Of a stretch of DNA of 8,653 bases, positions 1 to 5,827 are shown piece after piece (positions within the stretch are counted from its first letter, which is position 1; each line of letters begins with the position of its first letter). Source of the DNA: Paenibacillaceae bacterium UBA6304 (GTDB taxonomy: Bacteria > Bacillota > Bacilli > Paenibacillales > Paenibacillaceae). The translations under genes were made by a program, and so were the position numbers. Under the pieces are notes generated by a model. That model did not search any database and had not been told where the DNA came from. It saw nothing but the letters and a program-made list of their open reading frames with translations. Where the stretch lies: NCBI GenBank assembly GCA_002439285.1, contig DJTQ01000002.1, positions 1 through 8,653 of the forward strand. The letters run 5' to 3'.

Positions 1-2039
1 AACGTATAGCCGCCGATGTAAAGAAGTTGTTGATCCGTTCCGATGAAGCTAGCGGCGGATCTCAGCCTGATTATATGACTCTAGCCGGGGTATATCGTTG
101 GGCTCAGAAGGAAGGAGTAGAGGCCGCTGCGATCTGGGTGATCGATAAACTGAAGAATGTAGGCTCTCATATTCCGAAGGAAATGAACGCTGAGCATGCC
201 CAGCGCAAATTAATCAAGATTATAATTGGGGTCATTATGCACGCGATCGAAGAGATGGATGAGAATATAGCAGCAGAGGAACGTGCCAGAAGACTCGATG
301 AAGCCATCCGGCTCGGTTATTCCTATGGCCTGACTTATCCTTTTGTAGACGATCTTTTGGATTCGGATGCTTTGAATGCTCAGGGGAAAAAGCAATATAC
401 TACTCTGATCCGCCGCGCGCTTCTTACCGATACGGTTCCCGATCCTGGTGAATGGTCCGGAAGTCAGGATGGGACGATGCAGTACATCCACTCGGAGCTA
501 AAAGAAGCTTTTGAGTACATTAAGGGCTACCAGAAACCGGAGACACATCGGGCATTTATCGAGCTGTCATACATGTTTTTTCATTCCCAGGAACTTGACC
601 GGGACAAGGATCTCTCCCATGGGTTTTATACCAATGAAGAGCTTTACATTCCTGTTATTTTGAAATCCGCTGCTTCGCGCCTGATTGTCCGGTCGGTGTT
701 AGATGCTTCCGCAGACGAAGGCTTTGATCATCGTTCCTTCTGTTATGGGATTTATAATCAGCTGGCAGATGATTTTGCGGATATGTTTGACGATATGAGC
801 ATTGGCTCGGTTACCCCTTATACCTATTATTTAAAACACCGTGCTCAGCGCCCGGATCTAATCAATCCCTTTGAATTATACTGGGTTGTCATCTCTAATT
901 TGATTCATAATGTCTATAAAAATGATGCCAAGACTAGAGAAGTGATATTGGATCGTGCCATTAACGGATTAAAACGTTGTAAGGAACGTCTCGGGGTGGT
1001 GAAATATAACGAAATTATGGAGATATTGGCTTCCGGAAACCCGGGATTCTATCGGCTCATAGAGCAGATGGTTACAAAAGCGGGAGATGTGGACTTCTTC
1101 GATAAATTGCTCCGGGACCAGATGGTGACTGTTCTAATCAATGACCGGAAGGAAAAAGATTACTTTGCAGATACGGTTAAAAACGTCCGCGAGCTGATCA
1201 ACAATCTGATGAGGATTTCAAAGACTAGTGGGATTGAGCCATTCCAAGAGTCGCTTATAGATGCTGCAAATTATAGTCTCGAAGGGGACGGCAAGCGATT
1301 AAGGCCTGTATTGGCTTGGGTTATGGGGGTAAACGAATATGGACTCCATACTTCGGCAATCGAGCCGCTTCTGAGATCACTGGAATATATGCATACTGCG
1401 TCTCTGATCTTTGATGATCTGCCTACCCAGGACAATGCATCCTCTCGCAGAGGGCGTCCAACATTGCATCAAGTGCACAATAGCGCTACCGCGGAGTTAA
1501 CCGGACTTTATTTGATTCAAAAGGCAATCCAGGAACAAGCTTCGCTGGGGCAGTTCGATGCTGAAACCGTGCTGGCCTTGATCCGATATTCGTCCCAGAT
1601 AGCAGGGGAAATGTGCATGGGGCAGGAAATGGATTTGCATTCAAGAGGAAAACCTCTAACCTTGGAGCAATTGAATAGAATGTGTTTTTACAAAACCGGA
1701 ATCGCATTTGAAGCTTTACTCGTTATGCCGGCTATTCTTGCTCAGGTCAAAGAAACGGAAATTAAGATTCTAAAAAAATATGCTTATCATGCAGGCATTG
1801 CCTTTCAAATCAGAGATGATTTACTTGATTTTGAAGGTGATGCACTCCTGCTCGGCAAGCCCGTCGGCAAGGATGCCCAAAATAATAACTCGACTTTTGT
1901 GAGTGTGCTTGGTGTGGAACGGGCCAGACAAGAGATGTGGGAACACTACTGTCTAGCCATGGAATCATTGAAGGAGATACCCCGTAGCCCCGTTTTCCTG
2001 AAACATTTATTGACTTATATTGTAAGCCGGGATAGTTAA
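1..2039 (+). CDS. Two-domain isoprenoid enzyme: class I terpene-synthase-like N-half fused to a polyprenyl (FPP/GGPP-type) diphosphate synthase C-half; 5' end outside window
   Basis: Residues are counted from the TTG at position 27, but the frame is open to the left edge and that TTG has only a weak upstream AG-rich stretch, so the true start is probably upstream. The C-terminal half (about 385-670) is a trans-isoprenyl diphosphate synthase: DGKRLRP at 421-427, first Asp-rich motif DDLPTQD at 463-469 followed by RRGRPTLH, GQEMDL at 532-537, YKTG near 555-558, second Asp-rich motif DDLLD at 597-601, then GKPVGKD and NNSTF as in IspA-type enzymes. Such enzymes condense IPP with allylic diphosphates using Mg bound by the aspartates. 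The N-terminal half has its own DDLLD (108-112) and ADDFADMFDD (247-256), about 140 residues apart against 134 in the C-half, suggesting a second all-alpha isoprenoid-synthase fold. Whether that half is a terpene cyclase or a diverged prenyltransferase cannot be told. No terminator is visible after the stop. Confidence 0.85.
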   Translation, partial: RIAADVKKLLIRSDEASGGSQPDYMTLAGVYRWAQKEGVEAAAIWVIDKLKNVGSHIPKEMNAEHAQRKLIKIIIGVIMHAIEEMDENIAAEERARRLDEAIRLGYSYGLTYPFVDDLLDSDALNAQGKKQYTTLIRRALLTDTVPDPGEWSGSQDGTMQYIHSELKEAFEYIKGYQKPETHRAFIELSYMFFHSQELDRDKDLSHGFYTNEELYIPVILKSAASRLIVRSVLDASADEGFDHRSFCYGIYNQLADDFADMFDDMSIGSVTPYTYYLKHRAQRPDLINPFELYWVVISNLIHNVYKNDAKTREVILDRAINGLKRCKERLGVVKYNEIMEILASGNPGFYRLIEQMVTKAGDVDFFDKLLRDQMVTVLINDRKEKDYFADTVKNVRELINNLMRISKTSGIEPFQESLIDAANYSLEGDGKRLRPVLAWVMGVNEYGLHTSAIEPLLRSLEYMHTASLIFDDLPTQDNASSRRGRPTLHQVHNSATAELTGLYLIQKAIQEQASLGQFDAETVLALIRYSSQIAGEMCMGQEMDLHSRGKPLTLEQLNRMCFYKTGIAFEALLVMPAILAQVKETEIKILKKYAYHAGIAFQIRDDLLDFEGDALLLGKPVGKDAQNNNSTFVSVLGVERARQEMWEHYCLAMESLKEIPRSPVFLKHLLTYIVSRDS

Positions 2040-2059
2040 AGATGCATCGCATAATTTTG

Positions 2060-2068
2060 TGTTATGAT
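2060..2068 (+). promoter_or_regulatory. Extended -10 promoter for cueP
   Basis: TGTTATGAT is a TGn-extended -10 element with a TATGAT hexamer at 2063-2068. No good -35 lies 16-18 nt upstream, which is usual for extended -10 promoters. Initiation near 2075 would give a leader of about 44 nt. I see no recognisable copper operator here, and the GTATAC sites found elsewhere in the window are absent. Confidence 0.45.
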
Positions 2069-2118
2069 CGTGGGGGAATCATTTGTTCTTTCGTGTATAA
2101 AAAGAAAGGGTGCTTAAT

Positions 2119-2667
2119 ATGAAGCAAAGACCAAAATTTATAGCCATTGGATTAATAGCCGTTGTAGTTGCAGTAGGAGTAGGAATCTACCTATTTAGCG
2201 GAGGCGACAAAAAAACGGCGCATCATGAAAATTCCAAAGACATTAAGCAACTGGTGCAGGATTACAGCATGCGTAAAATCACCGCTCAATCTGCTTCCAT
2301 TACCTCGCAGCAACTGATCGTTACTGCCGAGGATTCGGCTAAAACTACGTTTGACCTGCCTGAAGACGAGTTTTTTCTATCGATTGCTCCGTTCGTCGAA
2401 AATACGCATCCTTGTGAAATTCACAGTTTGACGGGCTGCCAAGGCGAAATGGTGAATCAAGAGTTTGATGTCCGCGTTGTCGATCAAGAAGGGAATACCG
2501 TCTTGGACCAAAAGATGAATACTCAGTCCAACGGTTTTGTCGATCTTTGGCTTCCTAGAGATAAAACCTATCGGGTAACGTTCGAGCATGAGGGGAAGAC
2601 GGCGGAGTCCGAGATCTCCACATTTAAAGACGACAACACTTGTATTACGACCATGCAATTGAGTTAG
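2119..2667 (+). CDS. cueP: CueP-family periplasmic/extracytoplasmic copper-binding protein, membrane anchored
   Basis: The 182-residue product has a short basic N-terminus, a hydrophobic helix at about residues 7-27 and an exported domain. Family hallmarks are visible: FFLSIAPFVENTHPC, the CEIHSLTGCQGE block, NGFVDLWLPRD and a C-terminal TCITTMQL. The three cysteines are C99, C107 and C175, with spacings of 8 and 68, the same as the conserved cysteines of Salmonella CueP (96, 104, 172). CueP binds copper in the envelope and can supply it to other proteins or limit its toxicity. No cysteine follows the hydrophobic helix, so it is not a lipoprotein; an uncleaved membrane anchor is likely. ATG 2119 is chosen because AAAGAAAGGG (2101-2110) lies 8 nt upstream. 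A GTG at 2110 in the same frame overlaps that site and is rejected. No known copper efflux gene is adjacent. Confidence 0.93.
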   Translation: MKQRPKFIAIGLIAVVVAVGVGIYLFSGGDKKTAHHENSKDIKQLVQDYSMRKITAQSASITSQQLIVTAEDSAKTTFDLPEDEFFLSIAPFVENTHPCEIHSLTGCQGEMVNQEFDVRVVDQEGNTVLDQKMNTQSNGFVDLWLPRDKTYRVTFEHEGKTAESEISTFKDDNTCITTMQLS

Positions 2668-2681
2668 ACGGTGAAGATGCG

Positions 2682-2710
2682 TTGAAATTAAAAACCGACC
2701 ATGTTATGAT
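2682..2710 (+). promoter_or_regulatory. Sigma-A promoter of the ABC-F leader
   Basis: TTGAAA (2682-2687), a 17-nt spacer and TATGAT (2705-2710) with an upstream TG at 2702-2703 form a near-consensus vegetative promoter. The expected start near 2717 gives a leader of about 240 nt before the ABC-F start codon. That is long for a simple gene and fits the attenuator seen further down. Confidence 0.75.
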
Positions 2711-2806
2711 GAACATACTTTAATGACTGGAGTTGAAGACGATAATGTAGATTTCTTGCTAAGAGATAAAACAAAAAAGCGATATTTTTCGCAAGTTTTA
2801 TTTTGC

Positions 2807-2875
2807 ATGCAAGGAAGTTACTTTATCTTTTTAACTCAAACGAATCCTTATCTACGACTCCTTAGGCGGGAGTAG
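2807..2875 (+). other. Possible short leader ORF (22 codons) in the ABC-F 5' region
   Basis: ATG 2807 opens a frame encoding a 22-residue hydrophobic/basic peptide (begins MQGSYFIF, ends LRRE) that stops at TAG 2873-2875. The same frame is open back to an ATG at 2723, giving 50 codons, but that ATG is only about 6 nt from the predicted transcript start. Neither start has a convincing Shine-Dalgarno sequence. The first codons of the 22-codon version coincide with the 5' strand of the predicted antiterminator, so its translation would affect that structure. It is recorded as a candidate regulatory ORF only. Confidence 0.25.
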
Positions 2876-2920
2876 TGGATTTGCTGTATTTATTTGAGCC
2901 ACAAGAAGGTAACTTTCTTG
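2810..2920 (+). promoter_or_regulatory. Predicted antiterminator pairing in the ABC-F leader
   Basis: Bases 2810-2824 can pair with 2906-2920 over 15 positions: 13 Watson-Crick pairs and two G-U. The downstream strand covers the loop and about half of the 3' arm of the terminator at 2896-2926, so the two structures exclude each other. A smaller hairpin (ACTCC 2857-2861 with GGAGT 2869-2873, extended past one mismatch) lies between them and covers a GGCGGGAG sequence. The pairing is read from the sequence; its role in antitermination is inferred. Confidence 0.6.
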
Positions 2921-2936
2921 TGGCTCTTATTTTTTT
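2896..2936 (+). terminator. Leader (attenuator) Rho-independent terminator before the ABC-F gene
   Basis: A perfect 12-bp stem, GAGCCACAAGAA (2896-2907) with TTCTTGTGGCTC (2915-2926), has a 7-nt loop and is followed directly by TTATTTTTTT. It ends only a few bases before the AGGAGG of the ABC-F gene and lies downstream of that gene's promoter. It therefore acts within the leader rather than ending the previous gene. Ribosome-sensing attenuators of this kind are known upstream of several ABC-F resistance genes. Confidence 0.88.
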
Positions 2937-2955
2937 GACACAGGAGGATTATTCA

Positions 2956-4434
2956 ATGTCATTAATTCATGTTTCCAAACTGACGTATGCCTATGATGGC
3001 AGCTACGATAATATTTTCGAGCAGGTTAGCTTTCAACTGGATACCGACTGGAAATTGGGATTCACGGGGAGGAACGGAAGAGGGAAGACTACCTTTCTGA
3101 ATTTGTTGCTTGGTAAGTATGAATACAGCGGTACGATTTCGGCCGACGTTCAATTCGAGTATTTTCCATTCCAGATTGAGAACAAGGAAGACCATACTTT
3201 GGATGTCATTGAGCATATTTATCCGGACTATGTTCATTGGGAATTAATGCGTGAGCTTTCGCTTTTACAGGTTTCGGAGGATGTATTGTATCGGCCGTTC
3301 GATTCCTTATCCAACGGAGAGCAGACGAAAGTGATGTTGGCTACGTTGTTCTTGAAAGAGAATCGCTTTCTGTTAATTGATGAACCTACGAACCATTTGG
3401 ATATGAGCGCAAGAAAGCTTGTCAGCGATTATCTCAAGACCAAGAGCGGTTTTATCCTGGTGTCCCATGACAGAGCCTTTCTGGATAATTGCGTTGACCA
3501 TATCCTTTCCATCAATAAGACGAATATCGAGGTGCAAAGAGGGAATTTCACCGATTGGTGGGACAATAAACAGAGGCAGGATCAGTTTGAACTGGCCGAG
3601 AACGATAAGCTAAAGAAAGATATAAAACGTCTCTCGGAATCAGCCAAACGAACAAACAACTGGTCGCATGAAGTGGAGAAGACCAAAAACGGTACCACAA
3701 ATTCCGGCTCCAAGCTCGATAAGGGGTATGTCGGACATAAAGCGGCCAAAATGATGAAACGTTCGAAATCCTTGGAACAACGGCAGCATTCCGCCATTGA
3801 GGATAAATCAAAGCTTCTAAAAAACCTGGAGAGCTCGGAGAACTTGAAAATTTCACAGCTTCCCTATCATAAGCAGCAGCTTGTCGAGCTTGACCATGTA
3901 TCGATTTCTTACGGCGAGAAGACCGTTTGCCAAGATCTGAGTTTTACGATCGAGCAGGGGGAACGGATTGCATTATCGGGTAGAAACGGCTCCGGAAAAT
4001 CAAGTATTATCAAGCTGATCTGTGGGGAAGACATCTCTTATTCCGGCACATTCAGACAAGGAAGCCAGCTTAAAATTTCCTATGTGTCGCAGGATACCTC
4101 CCATTTACAAGGGAATTTAACGGACTATGCAAGAGACCAGGGGATCGATGAAAGCTTGTTTAAGGCGATACTAAGGAAACTGGATTTTTCCAGGATTCAG
4201 TTTGAAAAGGACATCACCTCTTTCAGTGGCGGCCAGAAGAAAAAAGTGCTGATCGCCAAAAGCCTTTGCGAAAAAGTTCATTTGCATATCTGGGATGAGC
4301 CGCTGAATTTTATCGACGTCATCTCCCGCATGCAAATCGAAGAGTTGCTGCTTGAATATTCGCCGACCCTGCTGTTCGTGGAGCATGACCGTGAATTCTG
4401 CAATAATGTGGCTACGAAGGTTATCGAGCTTTAG
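2956..4434 (+). CDS. lsa: Lsa-family ABC-F ribosomal protection protein (lincosamide/streptogramin A/pleuromutilin resistance type)
   Basis: The 492-residue product has the usual Lsa length and the characteristic N-terminus, with AYDGSYDNIFE and DTDWKLGFTGRNGRGKTTFLNLLLGKYEY. It contains two ABC ATPase domains and no membrane segments. Domain 1: Walker A 38-46 (GRNGRGKTT), signature LSNGEQ 118-123, Walker B FLLIDEP with E143, switch H171. Domain 2: Walker A 342-350 (GRNGSGKSS), signature FSGGQ 423-427, Walker B HIWDEP with E448, H477. Between them (about 205-305) is a charged, helical linker, the antibiotic-resistance domain that reaches the peptidyl-transferase centre from the E site. Such proteins dislodge drugs from the ribosome. 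ATG 2956 is chosen for AGGAGG at 2942-2947, 8 nt upstream. An in-frame GTG at 2875 would add 27 residues encoded by the terminator itself. Exact drug spectrum cannot be read from sequence. Confidence 0.92.
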   Translation: MSLIHVSKLTYAYDGSYDNIFEQVSFQLDTDWKLGFTGRNGRGKTTFLNLLLGKYEYSGTISADVQFEYFPFQIENKEDHTLDVIEHIYPDYVHWELMRELSLLQVSEDVLYRPFDSLSNGEQTKVMLATLFLKENRFLLIDEPTNHLDMSARKLVSDYLKTKSGFILVSHDRAFLDNCVDHILSINKTNIEVQRGNFTDWWDNKQRQDQFELAENDKLKKDIKRLSESAKRTNNWSHEVEKTKNGTTNSGSKLDKGYVGHKAAKMMKRSKSLEQRQHSAIEDKSKLLKNLESSENLKISQLPYHKQQLVELDHVSISYGEKTVCQDLSFTIEQGERIALSGRNGSGKSSIIKLICGEDISYSGTFRQGSQLKISYVSQDTSHLQGNLTDYARDQGIDESLFKAILRKLDFSRIQFEKDITSFSGGQKKKVLIAKSLCEKVHLHIWDEPLNFIDVISRMQIEELLLEYSPTLLFVEHDREFCNNVATKVIEL

Positions 4435-4440
4435 CGGAGC

Positions 4441-4462
4441 ATAGATCCTGAACAGGGTCTAT
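4441..4462 (+). other. Hairpin just after the ABC-F gene
   Basis: ATAGATCCTG and CAGGGTCTAT form a stem of about 9 bp, including one G-U pair, with a 4-nt loop. It starts 6 nt after the ABC-F stop codon. No T-run follows, so it is a poor intrinsic terminator. It may be a processing or stability element between the ABC-F gene and the small gene at 4522, which lacks an obvious promoter of its own. Confidence 0.4.
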
Positions 4463-4521
4463 ATTAAGCGGAATCAAAGTCTTGGGATGAGGGCAATCTA
4501 TCTGAACAAGGAGGGAAGAAA

Positions 4522-4701
4522 ATGCCATATGAACACGAACATGAACACGAACATGATCTAACAGACGGAGACCCTAAAACCATCTATGAGGATACTCGCC
4601 CCCATACGCCTACAGGCTTCTTACCGGAACAGCCCAATATCATGGATTTTCCTTCAGATGAAGTTTATGAAAAGAATAGAAACAAACCATCCGAATCATA
4701 A
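4522..4701 (+). CDS. Small His-rich hypothetical protein (59 aa)
   Basis: A very strong ribosome binding site, AAGGAGG at 4508-4514, sits 7 nt before the ATG, and a terminator follows 35 nt after the stop. Both support a real gene. The product is acidic and hydrophilic, with no signal peptide or membrane segment. Residues 4-12 alternate Glu and His (EHEHEHEHD), which could bind a transition metal. The rest (DGDPKTIYEDTRPHTPTGFL, then PEQPNIMDFPSDEVYEKN) is proline-rich and probably has little fixed structure. I do not recognise the family. It lies 87 nt after the ABC-F gene with no clear promoter between, so it may share that transcript. A metal-related role is suggested only by the His repeat and the nearby CueP gene. 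Confidence 0.7.
   Translation: MPYEHEHEHEHDLTDGDPKTIYEDTRPHTPTGFLPEQPNIMDFPSDEVYEKNRNKPSES
4531..4554 (+). repeat. Two tandem 12-bp copies encoding the EHEH repeat
   Basis: GAACACGAACAT occurs twice in perfect tandem at 4531-4542 and 4543-4554 and encodes EHEH twice. Because the unit is 12 bp, slippage would change the number of Glu-His pairs without breaking the frame. Confidence 0.85.
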
Positions 4702-4736
4702 GCCGTGTACATCAAGAAGACAGGATGGGGTACGAG

Positions 4737-4766
4737 AAAAGCATCAGCATTCGCTGATGCTTTTTT
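4737..4766 (+). terminator. Rho-independent terminator after the His-rich small gene
   Basis: AAAAGCATCAGC (4737-4748), loop ATTC and GCTGATGCTTTT form a 12-bp perfect stem running into a T6 tract at 4759-4766. It closes the ABC-F and small-gene unit. The A-rich left side means it could also work on the other strand, but no leftward gene ends here. Confidence 0.9.
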
Positions 4767-4839
4767 AACGTACTTGTCCAATCATCCATTTTAATAGTTC
4801 AGATTATATAAGCTGTGAATATAGGAACTGAGACCAAAC

Positions 4840-4867
4840 TTGACATCCAGACTACATATCGTATACA
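4840..4867 (+). promoter_or_regulatory. Sigma-A promoter of the His-rich protein/nitroreductase operon
   Basis: TTGACA (4840-4845), a 16-nt spacer and TATACA (4862-4867) form the promoter. The -10 hexamer lies inside the first GTATAC-type operator, so a bound repressor would exclude RNA polymerase. Layout and hexamers are identical to the promoter at 7264-7291. Confidence 0.7.
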
Positions 4868-4904
4868 TTTGTATGCAAATAATCATCGTATACGAATGTA
4901 TACA
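4860..4904 (+). promoter_or_regulatory. Paired repressor operators (GTATAC type), unit 1
   Basis: Two 18-bp sites occupy 4860-4877 and 4887-4904, with 9 nt between them. The first differs at one base from the site at 7284-7301. The second matches the site at 7311-7328 at 15 of 18 bases. The cores are TACATTTGTA (4864-4873) and TACGAATGTA (4891-4900). Start-to-start spacing is 27 bp, as in the other pair. The sites cover the -10 region and the early transcript, the usual place for a repressor. Confidence 0.75.
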
Positions 4905-4926
4905 AACGCTGAGGAGGCGTGGTCAA

Positions 4927-5277
4927 ATGCGTGAGGGAAGACATCAGCATAGAGAGAATCACGGACACCGGGAGCATATAGAGAGCCGTGGCGGATATGA
5001 AGGAGATATCAACGGCAAACAGCGGTCTCAAAGTGCGCAAACTTTTCGGCGGGGCCGGGCGATCGCTTTTCTTGAAAGGCTGAACATCAAACGCTCCACT
5101 TTGCAGCGGCAACTGGAACAACCGGAGTATGAAGCCATTAAGCAAGTCATCAGCGGCGAATTGAAAGCAACCGATGCGATCATTCAGGAGTTCATCCATA
5201 CGTTTGAGCTGCGTGAAGTCATTTCTGATAACGATTCTAAAAGGGAAAGGACTGACGAAAGCAATGACAATAACTGA
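4927..5277 (+). CDS. Hypothetical 116-aa protein: His-rich N-terminus plus a conserved-looking helical domain
   Basis: ATG 4927 is chosen because GAGGAGG (4911-4917) lies 9 nt upstream. An in-frame ATG at 4840 sits at the -35 element and is rejected. Residues 5-21 hold five histidines (H6, H8, H12, H14, H17) among Arg and Glu, a possible metal or nucleic-acid contact tail. Residues about 40-95 (FRRGRAIAFLERLNIKRSTL onward to HTFEL) look compact and helical; the stretch LERLNIKRSTLQRQL resembles a helix-turn-helix, but this is not certain. The C-terminal 20 residues are charged and probably disordered. There are no cysteines, signal peptide or membrane segment. I do not recognise a named family. 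The last 14 bases overlap the nitroreductase start, so the two are translationally coupled. It could be a small regulator or accessory protein of the operator-controlled regulon. Confidence 0.8.
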   Translation: MREGRHQHRENHGHREHIESRGGYEGDINGKQRSQSAQTFRRGRAIAFLERLNIKRSTLQRQLEQPEYEAIKQVISGELKATDAIIQEFIHTFELREVISDNDSKRERTDESNDNN

Positions 5278-5749
5278 TGCGATCAAAAACCGCAGAACAA
5301 TCAAATCCTTCAAACGGGAGCCCATAACGGAAAATGATTTGCTTACCTGGTTGGAGGCCGCAAGCTATGCGCCTAACCATCGTATGAACGAGCCTTGGGA
5401 AGTTCTTGTCATCGGTCCGGAGACTCGAGCCAAATTAAATCATAAGAAGGACTTTGGCGGTGCCCCAGTAGTCCTCGCAGTACTGTCCAAACCCGCAGCA
5501 ACACCATTTGAACGGGATGAGAATATCATGGCCGTCTCTTGCTTCGTGCAAAACTTCATGTTAGCCGCCTATGAAGCAGGGGCCGGCGTCTATTGGTCTT
5601 CGATGGGGAATTTGCCGCAGAATCGCGATATTCTAGGCGTGACGCCAGAGTACGATGTCATTGGCATATTGGGGATCGGTTATCCGGAGGAGGTTCCGGC
5701 TGTGAAGCCAAGAACTCCGATGGCCTCCAAGATCACTCATTTAGCTTAA
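5264..5749 (+). CDS. Nitroreductase-family FMN-dependent NAD(P)H oxidoreductase (YdjA-like, short)
   Basis: The 161-residue protein opens with DAIKNRRTIKSF (residues 5-16), the Arg-rich FMN-phosphate motif of the family. It continues with AASYAPNHRMNEPWEVLVI (about 32-50), which fits the FMN-contacting segment. YEAGAGVYWSS (103-113) and GILGIGYPEE (134-143) match the typical helix and the C-terminal flavin-binding loop. Family enzymes are homodimers that reduce nitro compounds, quinones or enones. The length is short for the family (often 180-200), mainly at the C-terminus. ATG 5264 overlaps the previous gene by 14 nt and lies inside it, which indicates coupling. The best Shine-Dalgarno (AAAGGA, 5246-5251) is 12 nt away, a little long. 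Longer in-frame starts further up would read through the upstream gene's sequence. The shared operator with an exporter suggests a detoxification role; the substrate is unknown. Confidence 0.9.
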   Translation: MTITDAIKNRRTIKSFKREPITENDLLTWLEAASYAPNHRMNEPWEVLVIGPETRAKLNHKKDFGGAPVVLAVLSKPAATPFERDENIMAVSCFVQNFMLAAYEAGAGVYWSSMGNLPQNRDILGVTPEYDVIGILGIGYPEEVPAVKPRTPMASKITHLA

Positions 5750-5765
5750 TAGTTTGTATGTGAAA

Positions 5766-5801
5766 AGGCCCGTCCGAACGTCGAATCGTTCGGACGGGCC
5801 T
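5766..5801 (-). terminator. Strong hairpin terminator between convergent genes
   Basis: A perfect 15-bp stem, AGGCCCGTCCGAACG (5766-5780) with CGTTCGGACGGGCCT (5787-5801), has a 6-nt loop. On the minus strand it is followed by a short T tract (TTTTCA), so it suits the permease gene best. On the plus strand the following sequence (GACTTATG) is a weak tract, but the stem may still stop nitroreductase transcripts. Confidence 0.85.
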
Positions 5802-5827
5802 GACTTATGATTATGATGGAATGGAAC

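Noticed and set aside
27..29. TTG as the real start of the isoprenoid enzyme
   Set aside because: The frame is open upstream to the edge, there is no good Shine-Dalgarno sequence, and the N-terminal fold needs more residues before its first Asp-rich motif. The gene is treated as 5' partial.
4586..4768. 60-codon plus-strand frame across the small His-rich gene
   Set aside because: It is out of frame with the 59-codon gene that has a strong ribosome site, and it ends inside the terminator hairpin.
4860..4904. CRISPR-like or transposon-end repeats
   Set aside because: Only two short palindromic copies occur at each place, at fixed promoter positions, with no spacers array, transposase or target duplication.
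4840..4926. N-terminal extension of the 116-aa protein from ATG 4840
   Set aside because: This region contains the -35, -10 and both operators; the strong GAGGAGG directs the start to 4927.
5174..5263. Longer nitroreductase start
   Set aside because: The extra residues come from the other frame of the upstream gene and do not look like nitroreductase sequence; the FMN motif begins right after ATG 5264.
4852..5325. 157-codon open frame on the minus strand
   Set aside because: It crosses the promoter, operators, the 116-aa gene and the start of the nitroreductase, all supported on the plus strand; it has no ribosome binding site or known motif.
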